Positions 8,259 through 17,530 are shown, numbered from the stretch's first letter. The stretch is 64,000 nt of DNA from Cryobacterium sp. PAMC25264 (GCF_019443325.1 NZ_CP080383.1:992001-1056000); one strand, 5' to 3'. Made by a program: numbers and translations. The notes: generated by a model from the sequence alone, not told the origin.

Positions 8259-9812
8259 ATGGAGTCACCCATCGTGTTCCCTGCTTCGCCCATCGCGTAT
8301 CCCACCGAGTTCTTCCGCCGCCCCGCATCGTTCGACGGCTTTGTGCACGCCAGAGACGCCCGCCTCTTCGACGGCTCGGGTCGGGAGCTGTTGCTGCGCG
8401 GGGTCGGCCTCGGCAATTGGATGCTGCCCGAGGGATATATGTGGAAGTTCGGGCCAGGCGCCGAATCGCCCCGAGAGATCGAGGCGCTGACCAAACGTCT
8501 GTTGGGGGAGGACGGTGCAAGTCGGTTCTGGGACTCGTTCTATGCGGGGTACATCACCGAGGCGGACATTCAGAGGATCGCCGAGAGCGGGTTCGACCAC
8601 GTGCGTCTGCCGATCAACTCGAGGCTCATCCAAGGTGATGACGGTGCACCCCTTGAACAGGGCTATGCCATGATCGACCGGTTGATTGAATGGTGTCGGA
8701 AACACCAACTGTGGGTATTGCTCGATCTGCACGGCGCGCCGGGCGGTCAAACCGGCACCAACATCGACGACTCCCCGAATAACAAACCCGAGTTGTTCAT
8801 GGAAGAGACCTATCGCGCGCTCACGGTGCGTCTCTGGCGAGACCTTGCCCGTACCTACGCCGACGAGACCGTCGTGTTGGGCTATGACCTGCTCAACGAG
8901 CCGCTGCCCAACGAATGGCAGGACGTGTACGCCGCGGAACTCGTGGAGCTTTACAAAGACATCACCGCGGCCATCCGGGAAGAAGACCCCGGCCACCTGA
9001 TTGTCTATGAGGGAGTGCACTGGGCGACGAACTGGAGCATTTTCACCGAGGTCTGGGACCAGAATTCACTCCTCCAGTTCCACAAGTACTGGTCGTCGCC
9101 CGACACCGCGAGCATCGCGCCGTTCTTGGAGGTGCGCGACCGGCTCGGGCTGCCCATCTATATGGGGGAGGGGGGTGAGAACACGCTCGAGTGGTTGTAC
9201 ACGGCCTTCCGGATGTACGAATCGCACAACATCGGCTGGAACTTCTGGCCGTGGAAGAAGCTGGAAACAGCCACCTCGCCCGTGTCCATCACCGCTCCGG
9301 ACGGGTGGGCGAGCGTCGTCGCGGCCGGCTCGGACCCGTCGCTCGTCGTGGCCGATGCCGCGCTGATCTTCGACGGGTTGCTTTGCAGTATGTCGGTGGA
9401 GACGGCCCGGTGGAATCCCGACATCGTCGCGGCCCTCCTCGGTGAGCATCCCGTCGTCATTCCTGCGTGGGGATTCGGTGTTCGGGGTCCCGGCGAGTCC
9501 TACTCGTCCGCGTCCAGTGCCACGATCGACGGGATCCGTGCGAGCGACGCCGTCAACTTCGCCTGGGCGTCGTCGGGCCCGCATCCGGCCAACCCGTTCG
9601 AACAGACCGACGGCCGGGCCTATGCGCTCGAGGAGCAACTGGTGGTGAATTTGGAGCCGGGTGATTGGCTCGAATTCGAACTCACCCACGTCGACCCCGC
9701 AACCGTCCGGGTGCTCGGAGCGGAAGGCGGCACACGCGTGGAGCGGACCGAACGCGGAATCCGCGTCGTGGCGACGGCCGCCTCGACGATCTCACGACTG
9801 GAAGTGGAATGA
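8259..9812 (+). CDS. Cytoplasmic GH5 glycoside hydrolase (exo-beta-1,3-glucanase-like)
   Basis: A 517-residue protein with a GH5 (beta/alpha)8 barrel at about 35-380 and a C-terminal beta-rich domain at about 410-517. R-G-V-G-L-G-N-W-M opens the barrel, H-V-R-L-P-I-N is strand 3, L-N-E-P gives the acid/base E214, and Y-M-G-E-G-G gives the probable nucleophile E304. There is no signal peptide, so it acts inside the cell, presumably on oligosaccharides brought in by the ABC system just upstream (3 bases from its stop codon). The R-G-x-x-L-G-x-W and D-L-H-G-A-P-G-x-Q motifs resemble exo-beta-1,3-glucanases, but GH5 substrates range widely and the assignment is tentative. Confidence 0.85.
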   Translation: MESPIVFPASPIAYPTEFFRRPASFDGFVHARDARLFDGSGRELLLRGVGLGNWMLPEGYMWKFGPGAESPREIEALTKRLLGEDGASRFWDSFYAGYITEADIQRIAESGFDHVRLPINSRLIQGDDGAPLEQGYAMIDRLIEWCRKHQLWVLLDLHGAPGGQTGTNIDDSPNNKPELFMEETYRALTVRLWRDLARTYADETVVLGYDLLNEPLPNEWQDVYAAELVELYKDITAAIREEDPGHLIVYEGVHWATNWSIFTEVWDQNSLLQFHKYWSSPDTASIAPFLEVRDRLGLPIYMGEGGENTLEWLYTAFRMYESHNIGWNFWPWKKLETATSPVSITAPDGWASVVAAGSDPSLVVADAALIFDGLLCSMSVETARWNPDIVAALLGEHPVVIPAWGFGVRGPGESYSSASSATIDGIRASDAVNFAWASSGPHPANPFEQTDGRAYALEEQLVVNLEPGDWLEFELTHVDPATVRVLGAEGGTRVERTERGIRVVATAASTISRLEVE

Positions 9813-9835
9813 TCAAGTTGATAGGTTCAGGACAT

Positions 9836-11059
9836 ATGACCAGCCGACCCCCCGCGACGAGTTCGTCTCCCGCGACGGTGAGCGATGTGCGACAGCGCAA
9901 CCGGTCGCAGGCTCTGCGCAGCATCATCCTTGCCGGGTCTACGACCCGGGCGGAGCTCGCCCGAGAGTCCGGGCTGTCTGTCGCATCGGTGACGAACCTG
10001 GTCACGGAGCTCATCGCGGAAGGCCTCGTCCTCGAGGCGGGCACGGTGGCATCGAGCGGCGGTCGGCCGACGACTCTCATCGAGCCGAATCCCGCAGGCG
10101 CGTACCTGCTGGGCGCGGATGTCGGTGAACGCGGTGTGGCGATGGAGCTCTTCGACCTGTCGATGAACCGCATCGACACGGAGTTCCGCGGCGGACGCTC
10201 CGGCGAGCCGATCCAGGTCATCGGCAGGGATCTCGACGACGCGCTCGATGCGCTTCGCGCACGCAATCCCGGCGCCTGGGACAGGATGGTCGGCCTGGGG
10301 CTCGGGCTGCCAGGGATCGTGGAGACCAGCCCTTCCGGTGAGCAGATGCTTTATGCCCAGAGCCAGGGCTGGCCCGCGATCGCGGTCACCGACCTGGTCT
10401 CGCACGATATCCCGATATTCGCCGAGAACGGCGCAAAAACCCAGGCCATGGCTGAGATGTGGAACGGTGAGGCGCGCGGCGTCGCCGAAGCGCTCGTGGT
10501 TCTGATGGGCCGGGGAGTCGGTCTGGGGATCGTCAGCGACGGTCAGCTCGCCCACGGGTCCCGAAGCAGTGCCGGGGAGTGGGGGCACGTCAAGATTGTG
10601 CACGGCGGACGTCTCTGCCGGTGTGGTAAATACGGGTGCGTTGAGGCCTACCTGGGCGCCGATTCGATCTTCGCAGCGTGGCGCGAAGCCGGGGGAGTGT
10701 TCGAGGGAAGCGGTTGGCGGGCCGTGGGCGACCTGCTCGCTGCGGCGGATGCCGACGACCCGATTGCCGCTTCGGTCGTCGACGAGCTCGTCGCTATTCT
10801 CGGTTCCTCGCTCGGCGGCCTGGTCAACCTCACCAATCCCGACCGAGTGATTATCGGTGGATGGGTGGGTCTGCGCTTGATGGAGACGCTCGCGCCGCGC
10901 ATCGAGGCAGCGATCCGGGCCGAGGCGTTGGATCGTCCCGGCTCCCAGTTCACCCTGTCGGCGAGCACATTCGGCGGCGACACTGTAGCCCTCGGGGCCG
11001 CGATTCTGCCGCTGAACGCGGTGTTGAACAAGCCTCGCGCGACCCAACTCCCGGCATAG
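9836..11059 (+). CDS. ROK-family transcriptional repressor
   Basis: A 407-residue ROK (NagC/XylR-type) protein. An N-terminal winged helix (about 15-75; T-T-R-A-E-L-A-R-E-S-G-L-S-V-A-S-V-T) precedes an actin-like sugar-binding domain. The zinc motif C-R-C-G-K-Y-G-C-V-E is complete, and the G-L-G-L-G-L-P-G and G-V-G-L-G-I phosphate-loop regions are present. A catalytic kinase role is unlikely given the DNA-binding domain. It closes the glucan operon and probably represses it until a sugar binds; candidate operators are at 5077-5097 and 11112-11122. AGGAC lies before the ATG at 9836; an alternative ATG at 9809 overlaps the GH5 stop codon. Confidence 0.9.
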   Translation: MTSRPPATSSSPATVSDVRQRNRSQALRSIILAGSTTRAELARESGLSVASVTNLVTELIAEGLVLEAGTVASSGGRPTTLIEPNPAGAYLLGADVGERGVAMELFDLSMNRIDTEFRGGRSGEPIQVIGRDLDDALDALRARNPGAWDRMVGLGLGLPGIVETSPSGEQMLYAQSQGWPAIAVTDLVSHDIPIFAENGAKTQAMAEMWNGEARGVAEALVVLMGRGVGLGIVSDGQLAHGSRSSAGEWGHVKIVHGGRLCRCGKYGCVEAYLGADSIFAAWREAGGVFEGSGWRAVGDLLAAADADDPIAASVVDELVAILGSSLGGLVNLTNPDRVIIGGWVGLRLMETLAPRIEAAIRAEALDRPGSQFTLSASTFGGDTVALGAAILPLNAVLNKPRATQLPA

Positions 11060-11111
11060 TCGCCGCCCGCGGGTCGCGCTTTTCGGCGCGCCCGAAATCT
11101 TTTGGTACGAC

Positions 11112-11122
11112 TTATTTTAAAG
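11112..11122 (+). promoter_or_regulatory. Candidate ROK operator half-site
   Basis: TTATTTTAAAG matches the left half of the palindrome at 5077-5087 at 10 of 11 positions and lies about 100 bases before the secreted GH5 gene. The right half is poorly conserved. It also resembles a -10 region, so the match could partly reflect AT-rich promoter sequence. Confidence 0.4.
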
Positions 11123-11219
11123 AGTAGACAAAGTAGGCTTCCTCTGGGAGGCTATCGCCGTGGACGAGCGTCCGCGTGAGCCGGCTCCCGACAGCGGTTG
11201 GCCGTGATCAAGGAGGATC

Positions 11220-14057
11220 ATGAAGAAGAAGATGATAGTCGCGGCGTTCGTCGCAGCGGCGTTGGTGGCGACGATTACCAGCCCACCGATGAAAGCGGAG
11301 GCGGCCGCAATCGGTGCCTCCGATTTCTTGAAGGCGAACGGCGCGGTGCTCAAGAAGAGCTCGGGTACCGGCGCCACGGTCAATCTGCGCGGCACGAACG
11401 TCGGTGGGTGGCTCACGCAGGAAGACTGGATGTCGCCGCTGGGCGAATTCGCCGCGGACCGCGTCGGCTGGTCGGCCACCGCCTCTGCGGGCACCCCGGG
11501 CTCCGCCCTCGACGGCTCGTCGACCACCCGGTGGACCACGAGCGCCAACCAGGCCGGCTCGGAGTGGATCCGGGTCGACCTCGGTGCCCCGACGCTGTTC
11601 AACCGCCTGTCCGTGGACAACTCCAACAACGCGGGCCAGTACCCGCGCAACATCAACATCGAGACATCCAGCGATGGCGTCGCGTGGAAGAGCGTCGGCA
11701 ACCAGCCCGGCGCCGACGGCGTGACGAGTGCGAAATTCAGCCCCCAGGTGGCACGGTACGTTCGGGTGTCCCAGACCGCGACCGCCGGCGCTCTGTGGTC
11801 GGTGGGAGAGATCAACCTCTTCAACGACCCTGTGCTCAACAATTCAACGCACACCGCCACGGCATCGGGCACGGCGGCCGGCACCACCCCCGGTCTCGCA
11901 CTCGACGGGGACGTCGCCAGCGTCTGGCAGAGCGGGGCTGCCCAAGTCCCCGGCCAGACCTACACGATCGATCTCGGCCGCAACGTCGACATGGACAAGG
12001 TCCTGTTCGACTCCGGCGCCGCGACCGCGAACGATTTTCCCCGCATCTGGGACGTGTACACCTCGTACGACAATGTGGCATTCACCCACGTGGCGAGCGG
12101 ATACGGCACCAACCGGGTCATCCAAGCCGACTTCCAAGGCGCCAAGGGCGGTCGATACCTGCGGATCGCTTCGAACGGCACGTCCGCTCAGTGGTGGTCG
12201 ATCGCCGAAATTGCCATCTCCTCCGGCAACAATCTCGACCGCGCCGGCTGGGCAATCACATCGTCTGTCGGAGCAGCCCCGGGGAATGTCGCCGACAACT
12301 CGAACGGCACTCGGTGGACGACCGGCGCGGCCCAGACGAACGGGCAGACGCTGAGTGTCGACATGGGCGCGCTCATCACCCTGAACAACGTCACCACGGA
12401 CACGGACAAGAACTCGTCCGACGAGCAGGACTACCCGCGCGGGTACAACCTGCAACTGTCCAAGAACGGTTCGACGTGGTCGACGGTGGCCTCCGGCGTA
12501 GGCACGCGTAAGGCCACAACCATCCCGTTCGTCGCGCAAGCCGCTCGGTACTTCCGCATCGTGCAGACCGGCACAGCCGCGCAGTGGTGGTCCATCGGCG
12601 AGCTGACCGCCGGCCTGTACAACGACGACTACTCATTGAACAACTCGCTGACGTCGCGGTTCGGCGCCGCCGGAGCGCAGACTGTCATCAACGCGCACCA
12701 GGACGCTTGGCTGACCGCCGGCGACCTGGACAACATCGCCGCGACCGGGATGAACTTCATCCGCGTGCCCATCGGGTGGAACACCTTCCTCAACCTCGAT
12801 GGCACCTGGAAGGCCAGTCCGTGGACCAAAATCGACTGGGTCATCGACCAGGCATCGGCTCGCGGCATGTACGTGCTCATCGATCTCCACACGGTGCCCG
12901 GCGGGGGATGCCCGTGGGGCAGTTGTGGACGCATCGGCCCGAACCCGAACGGGTTCTGGGGCAGCGCTACGTACCAGAACTGGACCGAGGACATCTGGAA
13001 GGCGATCGCCACGCGTTACAACGGCAATGCGGGGGTGGCCGGCTACGACCTCATCAACGAGCCCCTCATCGACTACGGCGAGGACGCGGATGACGTGGCA
13101 CAGAAGAGCGACTACTACGACCGGTTGTACGACGCCGTTCGGGCCATTGACTCGAATCACACGATCTTCCTGGGGGCGTTCTTCGGGCTCAACGCGATCG
13201 CGTCCCCGTCCACGTACGGCTGGACGAATGTCGTGTACGAGTATCACCCGTACGACATGCCCAATTCGAAGGACTGGACCGCCCAGAACCAACTCGTCAG
13301 CAACGAACTGGCCGGGTTGCCGGCCAAGCTCTCGAACCCGGGAGTGCCTATCCTGTACGGGGAGTACTCCCTGTACTACAACGACGACGTGTGGTCTCGC
13401 TTCATGGCCGGACTGAACGCGCAGTCCGTTTCCTGGTCAGCGTGGACCTACAAGGTCAAGGGGTCCGCCAACGACGGATTTGCGTATTGGGGAATGTACT
13501 ACAACAACGCCAACCCGGTGCCCATCATCAACAGTGACGACTCGGCCACATTCGTGTCGAAGGTGGGCAAATTCAGCACCGCCAACTTCACGCAGAACGC
13601 GCGGTTCGTGGCGACCCTGTCGAAATACGCGGCGGGATCCGCCAGCTATTCACCCGTGGCGATCAACCACTCCGGGTGGACGGCCACGGCGTCGTCGACG
13701 GCGACCGGGGCATCCACGGCGGGCGGTATCGACGGTGTCAACGCGTCCTCGTGGAGCAGCGGGCAGGCGATGGCGGGCGGTGAATGGTATCGCATCGACA
13801 TGGGCTCGAACAAGACCGTGGCCATGGTCACGGTGCAGACGCCATCGGGATCGACCTGGGACTACCCGCGCGGGTTCGATCTGCAAACCTCCGTCGATGG
13901 AACGAACTGGACGACGGCAGCCACCGGCATCGCCTACGGCTGGAAGCGACCCATCTCCATCACCCCGACCACCGCGCGGTACCTCCGGATCACCCAGACC
14001 GGCGTGGCACCCCAATGGTGGACGATCGACGAAGTGACTGTGAATTCGTCCTACTGA
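11220..14057 (+). CDS. Secreted GH5 enzyme with three CBM32-like domains nested in the barrel
   Basis: 945 residues with a Sec signal peptide (K-K-K-M-I-V, cleavage near A-E-A-A-A, residue 29). The GH5 barrel begins at V-N-L-R-G-T-N-V-G-G-W-L-T-Q-E-D-W-M (54-71), is interrupted by three F5/8-type C (CBM32-like) domains at about 82-200, 205-333 and 340-463, and resumes at L-Y-N-D-D-Y (466). Strand 3 is M-N-F-I-R-V-P-I-G-W, the acid/base is E614 in L-I-N-E-P, and the nucleophile E715 in L-Y-G-E-Y. A fourth CBM32-like domain closes the protein (about 818-943). Each repeat ends in Q-W-W-S-I or a close variant. The likely role is attack on a beta-glucan outside the cell, feeding the importer upstream. 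AGGAGG precedes the ATG by 4 bases. Substrate specificity is inferred. Confidence 0.88.
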   Translation: MKKKMIVAAFVAAALVATITSPPMKAEAAAIGASDFLKANGAVLKKSSGTGATVNLRGTNVGGWLTQEDWMSPLGEFAADRVGWSATASAGTPGSALDGSSTTRWTTSANQAGSEWIRVDLGAPTLFNRLSVDNSNNAGQYPRNINIETSSDGVAWKSVGNQPGADGVTSAKFSPQVARYVRVSQTATAGALWSVGEINLFNDPVLNNSTHTATASGTAAGTTPGLALDGDVASVWQSGAAQVPGQTYTIDLGRNVDMDKVLFDSGAATANDFPRIWDVYTSYDNVAFTHVASGYGTNRVIQADFQGAKGGRYLRIASNGTSAQWWSIAEIAISSGNNLDRAGWAITSSVGAAPGNVADNSNGTRWTTGAAQTNGQTLSVDMGALITLNNVTTDTDKNSSDEQDYPRGYNLQLSKNGSTWSTVASGVGTRKATTIPFVAQAARYFRIVQTGTAAQWWSIGELTAGLYNDDYSLNNSLTSRFGAAGAQTVINAHQDAWLTAGDLDNIAATGMNFIRVPIGWNTFLNLDGTWKASPWTKIDWVIDQASARGMYVLIDLHTVPGGGCPWGSCGRIGPNPNGFWGSATYQNWTEDIWKAIATRYNGNAGVAGYDLINEPLIDYGEDADDVAQKSDYYDRLYDAVRAIDSNHTIFLGAFFGLNAIASPSTYGWTNVVYEYHPYDMPNSKDWTAQNQLVSNELAGLPAKLSNPGVPILYGEYSLYYNDDVWSRFMAGLNAQSVSWSAWTYKVKGSANDGFAYWGMYYNNANPVPIINSDDSATFVSKVGKFSTANFTQNARFVATLSKYAAGSASYSPVAINHSGWTATASSTATGASTAGGIDGVNASSWSSGQAMAGGEWYRIDMGSNKTVAMVTVQTPSGSTWDYPRGFDLQTSVDGTNWTTAATGIAYGWKRPISITPTTARYLRITQTGVAPQWWTIDEVTVNSSY

Positions 14058-14066
14058 TTCGACCGA

Positions 14067-14099
14067 GCACACCCCGGCCCGTTCTGGACCGGGGTGTGC
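14067..14099 (+). terminator. Terminator hairpin
   Basis: GCACACCCCGG (14067-14077) and CCGGGGTGTGC (14089-14099) form a perfect 11-bp stem just after the secreted GH5 gene. There is no U-tract, as is usual in actinobacteria. Confidence 0.75.
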
Positions 14100-14237
14100 C
14101 CGATCGTGCGCGTCACGGCCTCGATGCGTCGGCCAGCCGTCGACGTCGCGCGGCCAGCCTCCCCGCACGGCAGTTGACAGCGGCCGGAACCCCGGCGAAT
14201 CATAGGACTGCCCTCGTCCGCCCAGCAAGGAGTACTC

Positions 14238-14879
14238 ATGGTCGTCCGCGTTGACCTCAACATTTCCCTCGACGGCATCGGCGCGACCGCCGATCAGACG
14301 CCGGAGAACATCTATGGTGAGGACTGGGGTCGCCTGGTCGCCCCCTATGTGGCCACCCGCACCTTTCGGGAGCGGGTGCTGCACGAGGACACCGGCGAGG
14401 GAACCACCGGGGTCGACGATCGCTACGCGCAGGCCTACTTCGAGGGCGTGACCGCCGAGATCATGGGCGCCGGGATGTTCGGCCTGCACACCTTCCCGGA
14501 CAAACCAGACTGGCGCGGCTGGTGGGGCGAGGAGCCGCCGTTCACGTATCCGGTCCTCGTGCTCACGCACACTCCGCGGCCATCGATCGAGTTCCCGAAC
14601 GGCACGCGGTTCGACTTCCGCAGCATGACCCCGCAGGAGGCCCTCGAGGAGGCGCGCGCCCTGGCCGGCGGCGGCGACATCCGGGTCGGCGGGGGAGTGA
14701 GCGTGGCGCGGGACTTCCTCCGCGCCGGGCTCGTCGACCGCCTGCATGTCGGGATCACGCCCATCGTCCTCGGCGTCGGGTCGCGCCTCTGGGAAGGCCT
14801 GCACGGTCTCGCAGACGGCTACGAGGTGACCTCCGAGGTCGCCGAGAGCGGTGTCATCCACGTCACCTTCAGTCGCTGA
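14238..14879 (+). CDS. Dihydrofolate-reductase-fold (RibD C-terminal) protein
   Basis: A 213-residue protein of the RibD_C/DHFR-like superfamily. It opens with a strand and L-D-G-I-G motif, has A-E-I-M-G-A-G-M-F-G-L in place of the usual G-R-x-T-Y region, and contains the NADPH-binding G-G-G-D-I-R-V-G-G-G-V-S-V-A followed by L-V-D-R-L-H-V-G-I-T-P-I-V-L-G. These small stand-alone reductases reduce unknown substrates with NADPH; it is not a true folate or riboflavin enzyme by context. Monocistronic, with AAGGAG 8 bases before the ATG. Confidence 0.85.
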   Translation: MVVRVDLNISLDGIGATADQTPENIYGEDWGRLVAPYVATRTFRERVLHEDTGEGTTGVDDRYAQAYFEGVTAEIMGAGMFGLHTFPDKPDWRGWWGEEPPFTYPVLVLTHTPRPSIEFPNGTRFDFRSMTPQEALEEARALAGGGDIRVGGGVSVARDFLRAGLVDRLHVGITPIVLGVGSRLWEGLHGLADGYEVTSEVAESGVIHVTFSR

Positions 14880-15073
14880 GCGCCGGTCGGGGAGCACAAC
14901 TGTCCGTTGGCAGGACAGGCCGACACCGATAGAGTTCCTCATACGTGACACGATCCGAGGAGGTGAGCCCGTTGCACACACTGTCCACTCTGGGCGTTCC
15001 TTGGAGTTCACGATCGCGCGACTGACGTAGCCGTCGCGGGGAGCGCCGTTCGCACTTCCCGAAAGCTACGACT

Positions 15074-16054
15074 ATGACCACTTCGCATCAGTCCTTCACG
15101 CCTCAGCCCACGTCACTCGCTACGCCCAGCACGGTGCCGGGCGCCCTCTCCGGAACCGCGTTGGTCCTCGGCGGTGGTGGTTCCACCGGCAACGCCTGGC
15201 TGATCGGCGTCATCGCCGCCCTCACCGAGGCCGGGATGGACGTGTCCCGGGCCGACCTCGTTGTCGGGACCTCGGCCGGATCGACGGCCGCGGCCCAGAT
15301 CAGTGGGGCGAGCCCGGCCCGGCTCCTCGGCGACATCCTCTCGGCTGTGCCGCCGCGCCGGCCACCGCAGCATCCTGCCGCGGCTGCGGCCGACCCGGCA
15401 CGCACGCCGGCACGCACGCCGGTGCGACCGGTGGGCGACCACCTGGAGCGCACGAACCGGATCATCGCCGACTCCGAGGATGCGGCCGATCTGCGGCGCA
15501 GACTGGGCGCTGCAGCCCGTGACCTGGCCGAGATAGCCGGTGAGTCCGCGCAAACCCGCTGGCGGGCGACGGTCGCCTCCCGGCTGCCCAGCCCACACTG
15601 GCCGCACCGGCGCATGCTCCTCACCGCCGTCGACGCCCACACCGGCGAACCGGTCGTATTCGACCGGCACAGCGACGTCGAACTGGCGGATGCCGTGGCC
15701 GCGAGCTGCGCCAGCGGCTTCGCGTACCGCATCGGTGACCACGCCTTCATCGACGGGGGCTACCGGTCCAACGCCGACAACGCCGATCTGGCCGCCGGCT
15801 ACGCGCGGGTGCTGGTGCTGTCGCCCTTCGGTGGCCGATCTCGTACACCGGCCGCGTGGGGCTTGCATCTTGCCGCCCAGGTGGAGAACTTGCGCGCCGG
15901 CGGCAGCAGTGTCGAGACCATCGTTCCGTCCGTCTCCGCCGAGCACCTGTTCGGCGCGAATGCGATGGATGCGTCACTCCGCCCGCCCGCGGCACGCGCC
16001 GGATACGAGCAGGGCAGGGCCTTCGTGGAGGAGTTCGCCGAGTTCTGGCACTGA
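15074..16054 (+). CDS. Patatin-like phospholipase
   Basis: A 326-residue patatin-fold serine hydrolase. The oxyanion loop L-V-L-G-G-G-G-S-T-G-N-A-W (30-42), the nucleophile S67 in G-T-S-A-G-S, and the dyad aspartate D227 in I-D-G-G are all in place. The family cleaves acyl chains from phospholipids or neutral lipids. No signal peptide is seen. Residues 95-120 form a Pro/Ala/Arg-rich insertion encoded partly by a 12-bp tandem repeat (near 15402-15425). It stands alone between the reductase gene and the convergent DUF808 gene. Confidence 0.88.
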   Translation: MTTSHQSFTPQPTSLATPSTVPGALSGTALVLGGGGSTGNAWLIGVIAALTEAGMDVSRADLVVGTSAGSTAAAQISGASPARLLGDILSAVPPRRPPQHPAAAAADPARTPARTPVRPVGDHLERTNRIIADSEDAADLRRRLGAAARDLAEIAGESAQTRWRATVASRLPSPHWPHRRMLLTAVDAHTGEPVVFDRHSDVELADAVAASCASGFAYRIGDHAFIDGGYRSNADNADLAAGYARVLVLSPFGGRSRTPAAWGLHLAAQVENLRAGGSSVETIVPSVSAEHLFGANAMDASLRPPAARAGYEQGRAFVEEFAEFWH

Positions 16055-16078
16055 GGCCGCCCCCCGGCAGTGACCAGG

Positions 16079-16108
16079 CGTGGAGCTCTCGGATCCACGG
16101 GCTCCACG
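16079..16108. terminator. Convergent-gene hairpin
   Basis: CGTGGAGC (16079-16086) and GCTCCACG (16101-16108) form an 8-bp stem with a 14-base loop between the convergent patatin and DUF808 genes; a likely bidirectional terminator. Confidence 0.5.
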
Positions 16109-16146
16109 TCTGCGTCGGTGGCCACCGGTATCGGGGCGGCGAGAGC

Positions 16147-17040
16147 CTAGTGCGCCACGCTCTCCGGCTGGTTGCGCTTGAGTAGCCTCGAGACGCCGAG
16201 AACGATCCCAACCACGAGCATCCCGAGGACGATCCCGAACACCGCAGACATTGCAGTGTCGGCGAGCCAGACCACGACAGGGCCGGCGGCCTCCACCGCG
16301 TGGGTCACGCTGTGCAGCAGATCGTAGGGTCCGTGCCAGAACGTCTCGGCGAGGTTCGTGATCACCAGATGGCCGCCTACCCACAACATGGCGACCGTGC
16401 CGATGGCACTGATCACCTTGAACACCGCGGGCATGGCGGCCACGATGCGCGCGCCGCTACGGCGCACCTGGCGAGCGGAGTTCTGCATCATCGACAGCCC
16501 GATGTCGTCGATCTTCACCAGTAGGGCGACCGCGCCGTAGACGAGCACGGTCATGCCCAGACCGATGACCAGCAGTGCGCCGAGCGTCATCCAGATTCCG
16601 AAGTCGGGATCGAGGCTCGCCAAGGCGATGAGCATGATCTCGGTGCTGAGGATGAGGTCGGTGCGGATGGCGCCGAACACCAGCTTCTTCTCGTCCCGTG
16701 ACTCGGTCTCGGCCGCGGCGTGGTGCACACCGAACCACTCCGTGACCTTCTCCGCCCCCTCGAAGCAGAGGTAGCCACCGCCGAGGATCAACAGGAACGG
16801 CAGCACCCCGGGCGCGAACGCAGACAACAGCAGCGCCAAGGGGATGATGATGATGAACTTGTTGAACAGGCTGCCCAAAGCAATCCGCCCCACGACGTGC
16901 AGCTCACGCGCCGGCGTGAGGCCCTGCACATATTGCGGGGTGACGGCCGCATCGTCGATGACCACACCGGCCGTCTTGGCGCTGGCCTTGAGGGCGGCGG
17001 TCAGAATGTCATCGACAACGGCGAGCAAGCCGACCGACAT
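16147..17040 (-). CDS. DUF808 (YedI-like) membrane protein
   Basis: A 297-residue inner-membrane protein matching the DUF808 family: opening M-S-V-G-L-L-A-V-V-D-D-I, the D-D-A-A-V-T-P-Q-Y-V-Q-G-L-x-P-x-R-E-L segment, G-G-x-Y-L-C-F-E-G-A-E-K, and then a run of hydrophobic segments to the C-terminus. The function of the family is unknown. The start at 17040 was chosen because GAGGAG lies 7 bases upstream; the longer frame to 17085 has no ribosome site. Confidence 0.9.
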   Translation of the reverse strand: MSVGLLAVVDDILTAALKASAKTAGVVIDDAAVTPQYVQGLTPARELHVVGRIALGSLFNKFIIIIPLALLLSAFAPGVLPFLLILGGGYLCFEGAEKVTEWFGVHHAAAETESRDEKKLVFGAIRTDLILSTEIMLIALASLDPDFGIWMTLGALLVIGLGMTVLVYGAVALLVKIDDIGLSMMQNSARQVRRSGARIVAAMPAVFKVISAIGTVAMLWVGGHLVITNLAETFWHGPYDLLHSVTHAVEAAGPVVVWLADTAMSAVFGIVLGMLVVGIVLGVSRLLKRNQPESVAH

Positions 17041-17135
17041 GTGGTTCTCCTCGGGTGGGTCGTCGTCCTGATTCGGCGACGGCAATGGGGTCTACAGTAC
17101 AGCCCGGCGGGTGCGGTTTTTTGTAGGCTTGGCCT

Positions 17136-17530
17136 ATGACAGCGCCGCAGCTCTACGTGACCTTTCCCGGCACCGCGCGTGAGGCGTTGGTCTTCTATGC
17201 GGACGTATTCGGCGGAGATCTCCAGCTGCACACCTATGGAGAGTTCTCCCGCACCGACGGCCCGCCGGATTCGATCGCCCACGGAGTGCTGAGCGGCCCG
17301 GTGGGGCTTGCCGGATCGGACGCGGCAAGGGGGAAGCAGGCTTTCGGATGGAAGGCGTCAGACTCTCACTGTTGGGGGCAGCCGACCCGGCCGTTCTGCA
17401 CGAGTGGTTCGACAAACTCGCGGTTGGCGGATCCGTCGTCGATCCCCTCGCACCGAAACCCTGGGGCGCCTCCGATGGCCAGGTCGTCGACCGCCACGGG
17501 TTGCTCTGGTTGATCGGATACGAATCGTGA
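17136..17530 (+). pseudogene. PhnB-like VOC protein, frameshifted
   Basis: The first part (A-P-Q-L-Y-V-T-F-P-G-T-A-R-E-A-L-V-F-Y-A-D-V-F-G-G) is the start of a PhnB/3-demethylubiquinone-methyltransferase-like VOC protein. Its second half (G-V-R-L-S-L-L-G-A-A-D through W-L-I-G-Y-E-S) lies in another frame. The break is at GG 17346-17347; one extra G would join F-G to M-E-G-V and give a normal 131-residue protein ending at 17530. The remaining sequence is undamaged, so a base-calling error is plausible. The family contains metal-dependent dioxygenases, isomerases and resistance proteins; the function of this one is unknown. Confidence 0.8.

Noticed and set aside
14944..15029. Short leader-peptide frame before the patatin gene with an AGGAGG nearby
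   Set aside because: Only 17-20 codons, ambiguous start, and no resemblance to a known leader.
15402..15425. Tandem 12-bp repeat as a possible mobile or regulatory element
   Set aside because: It is within the patatin coding frame and simply encodes a repeated T-P-A/V-R unit.
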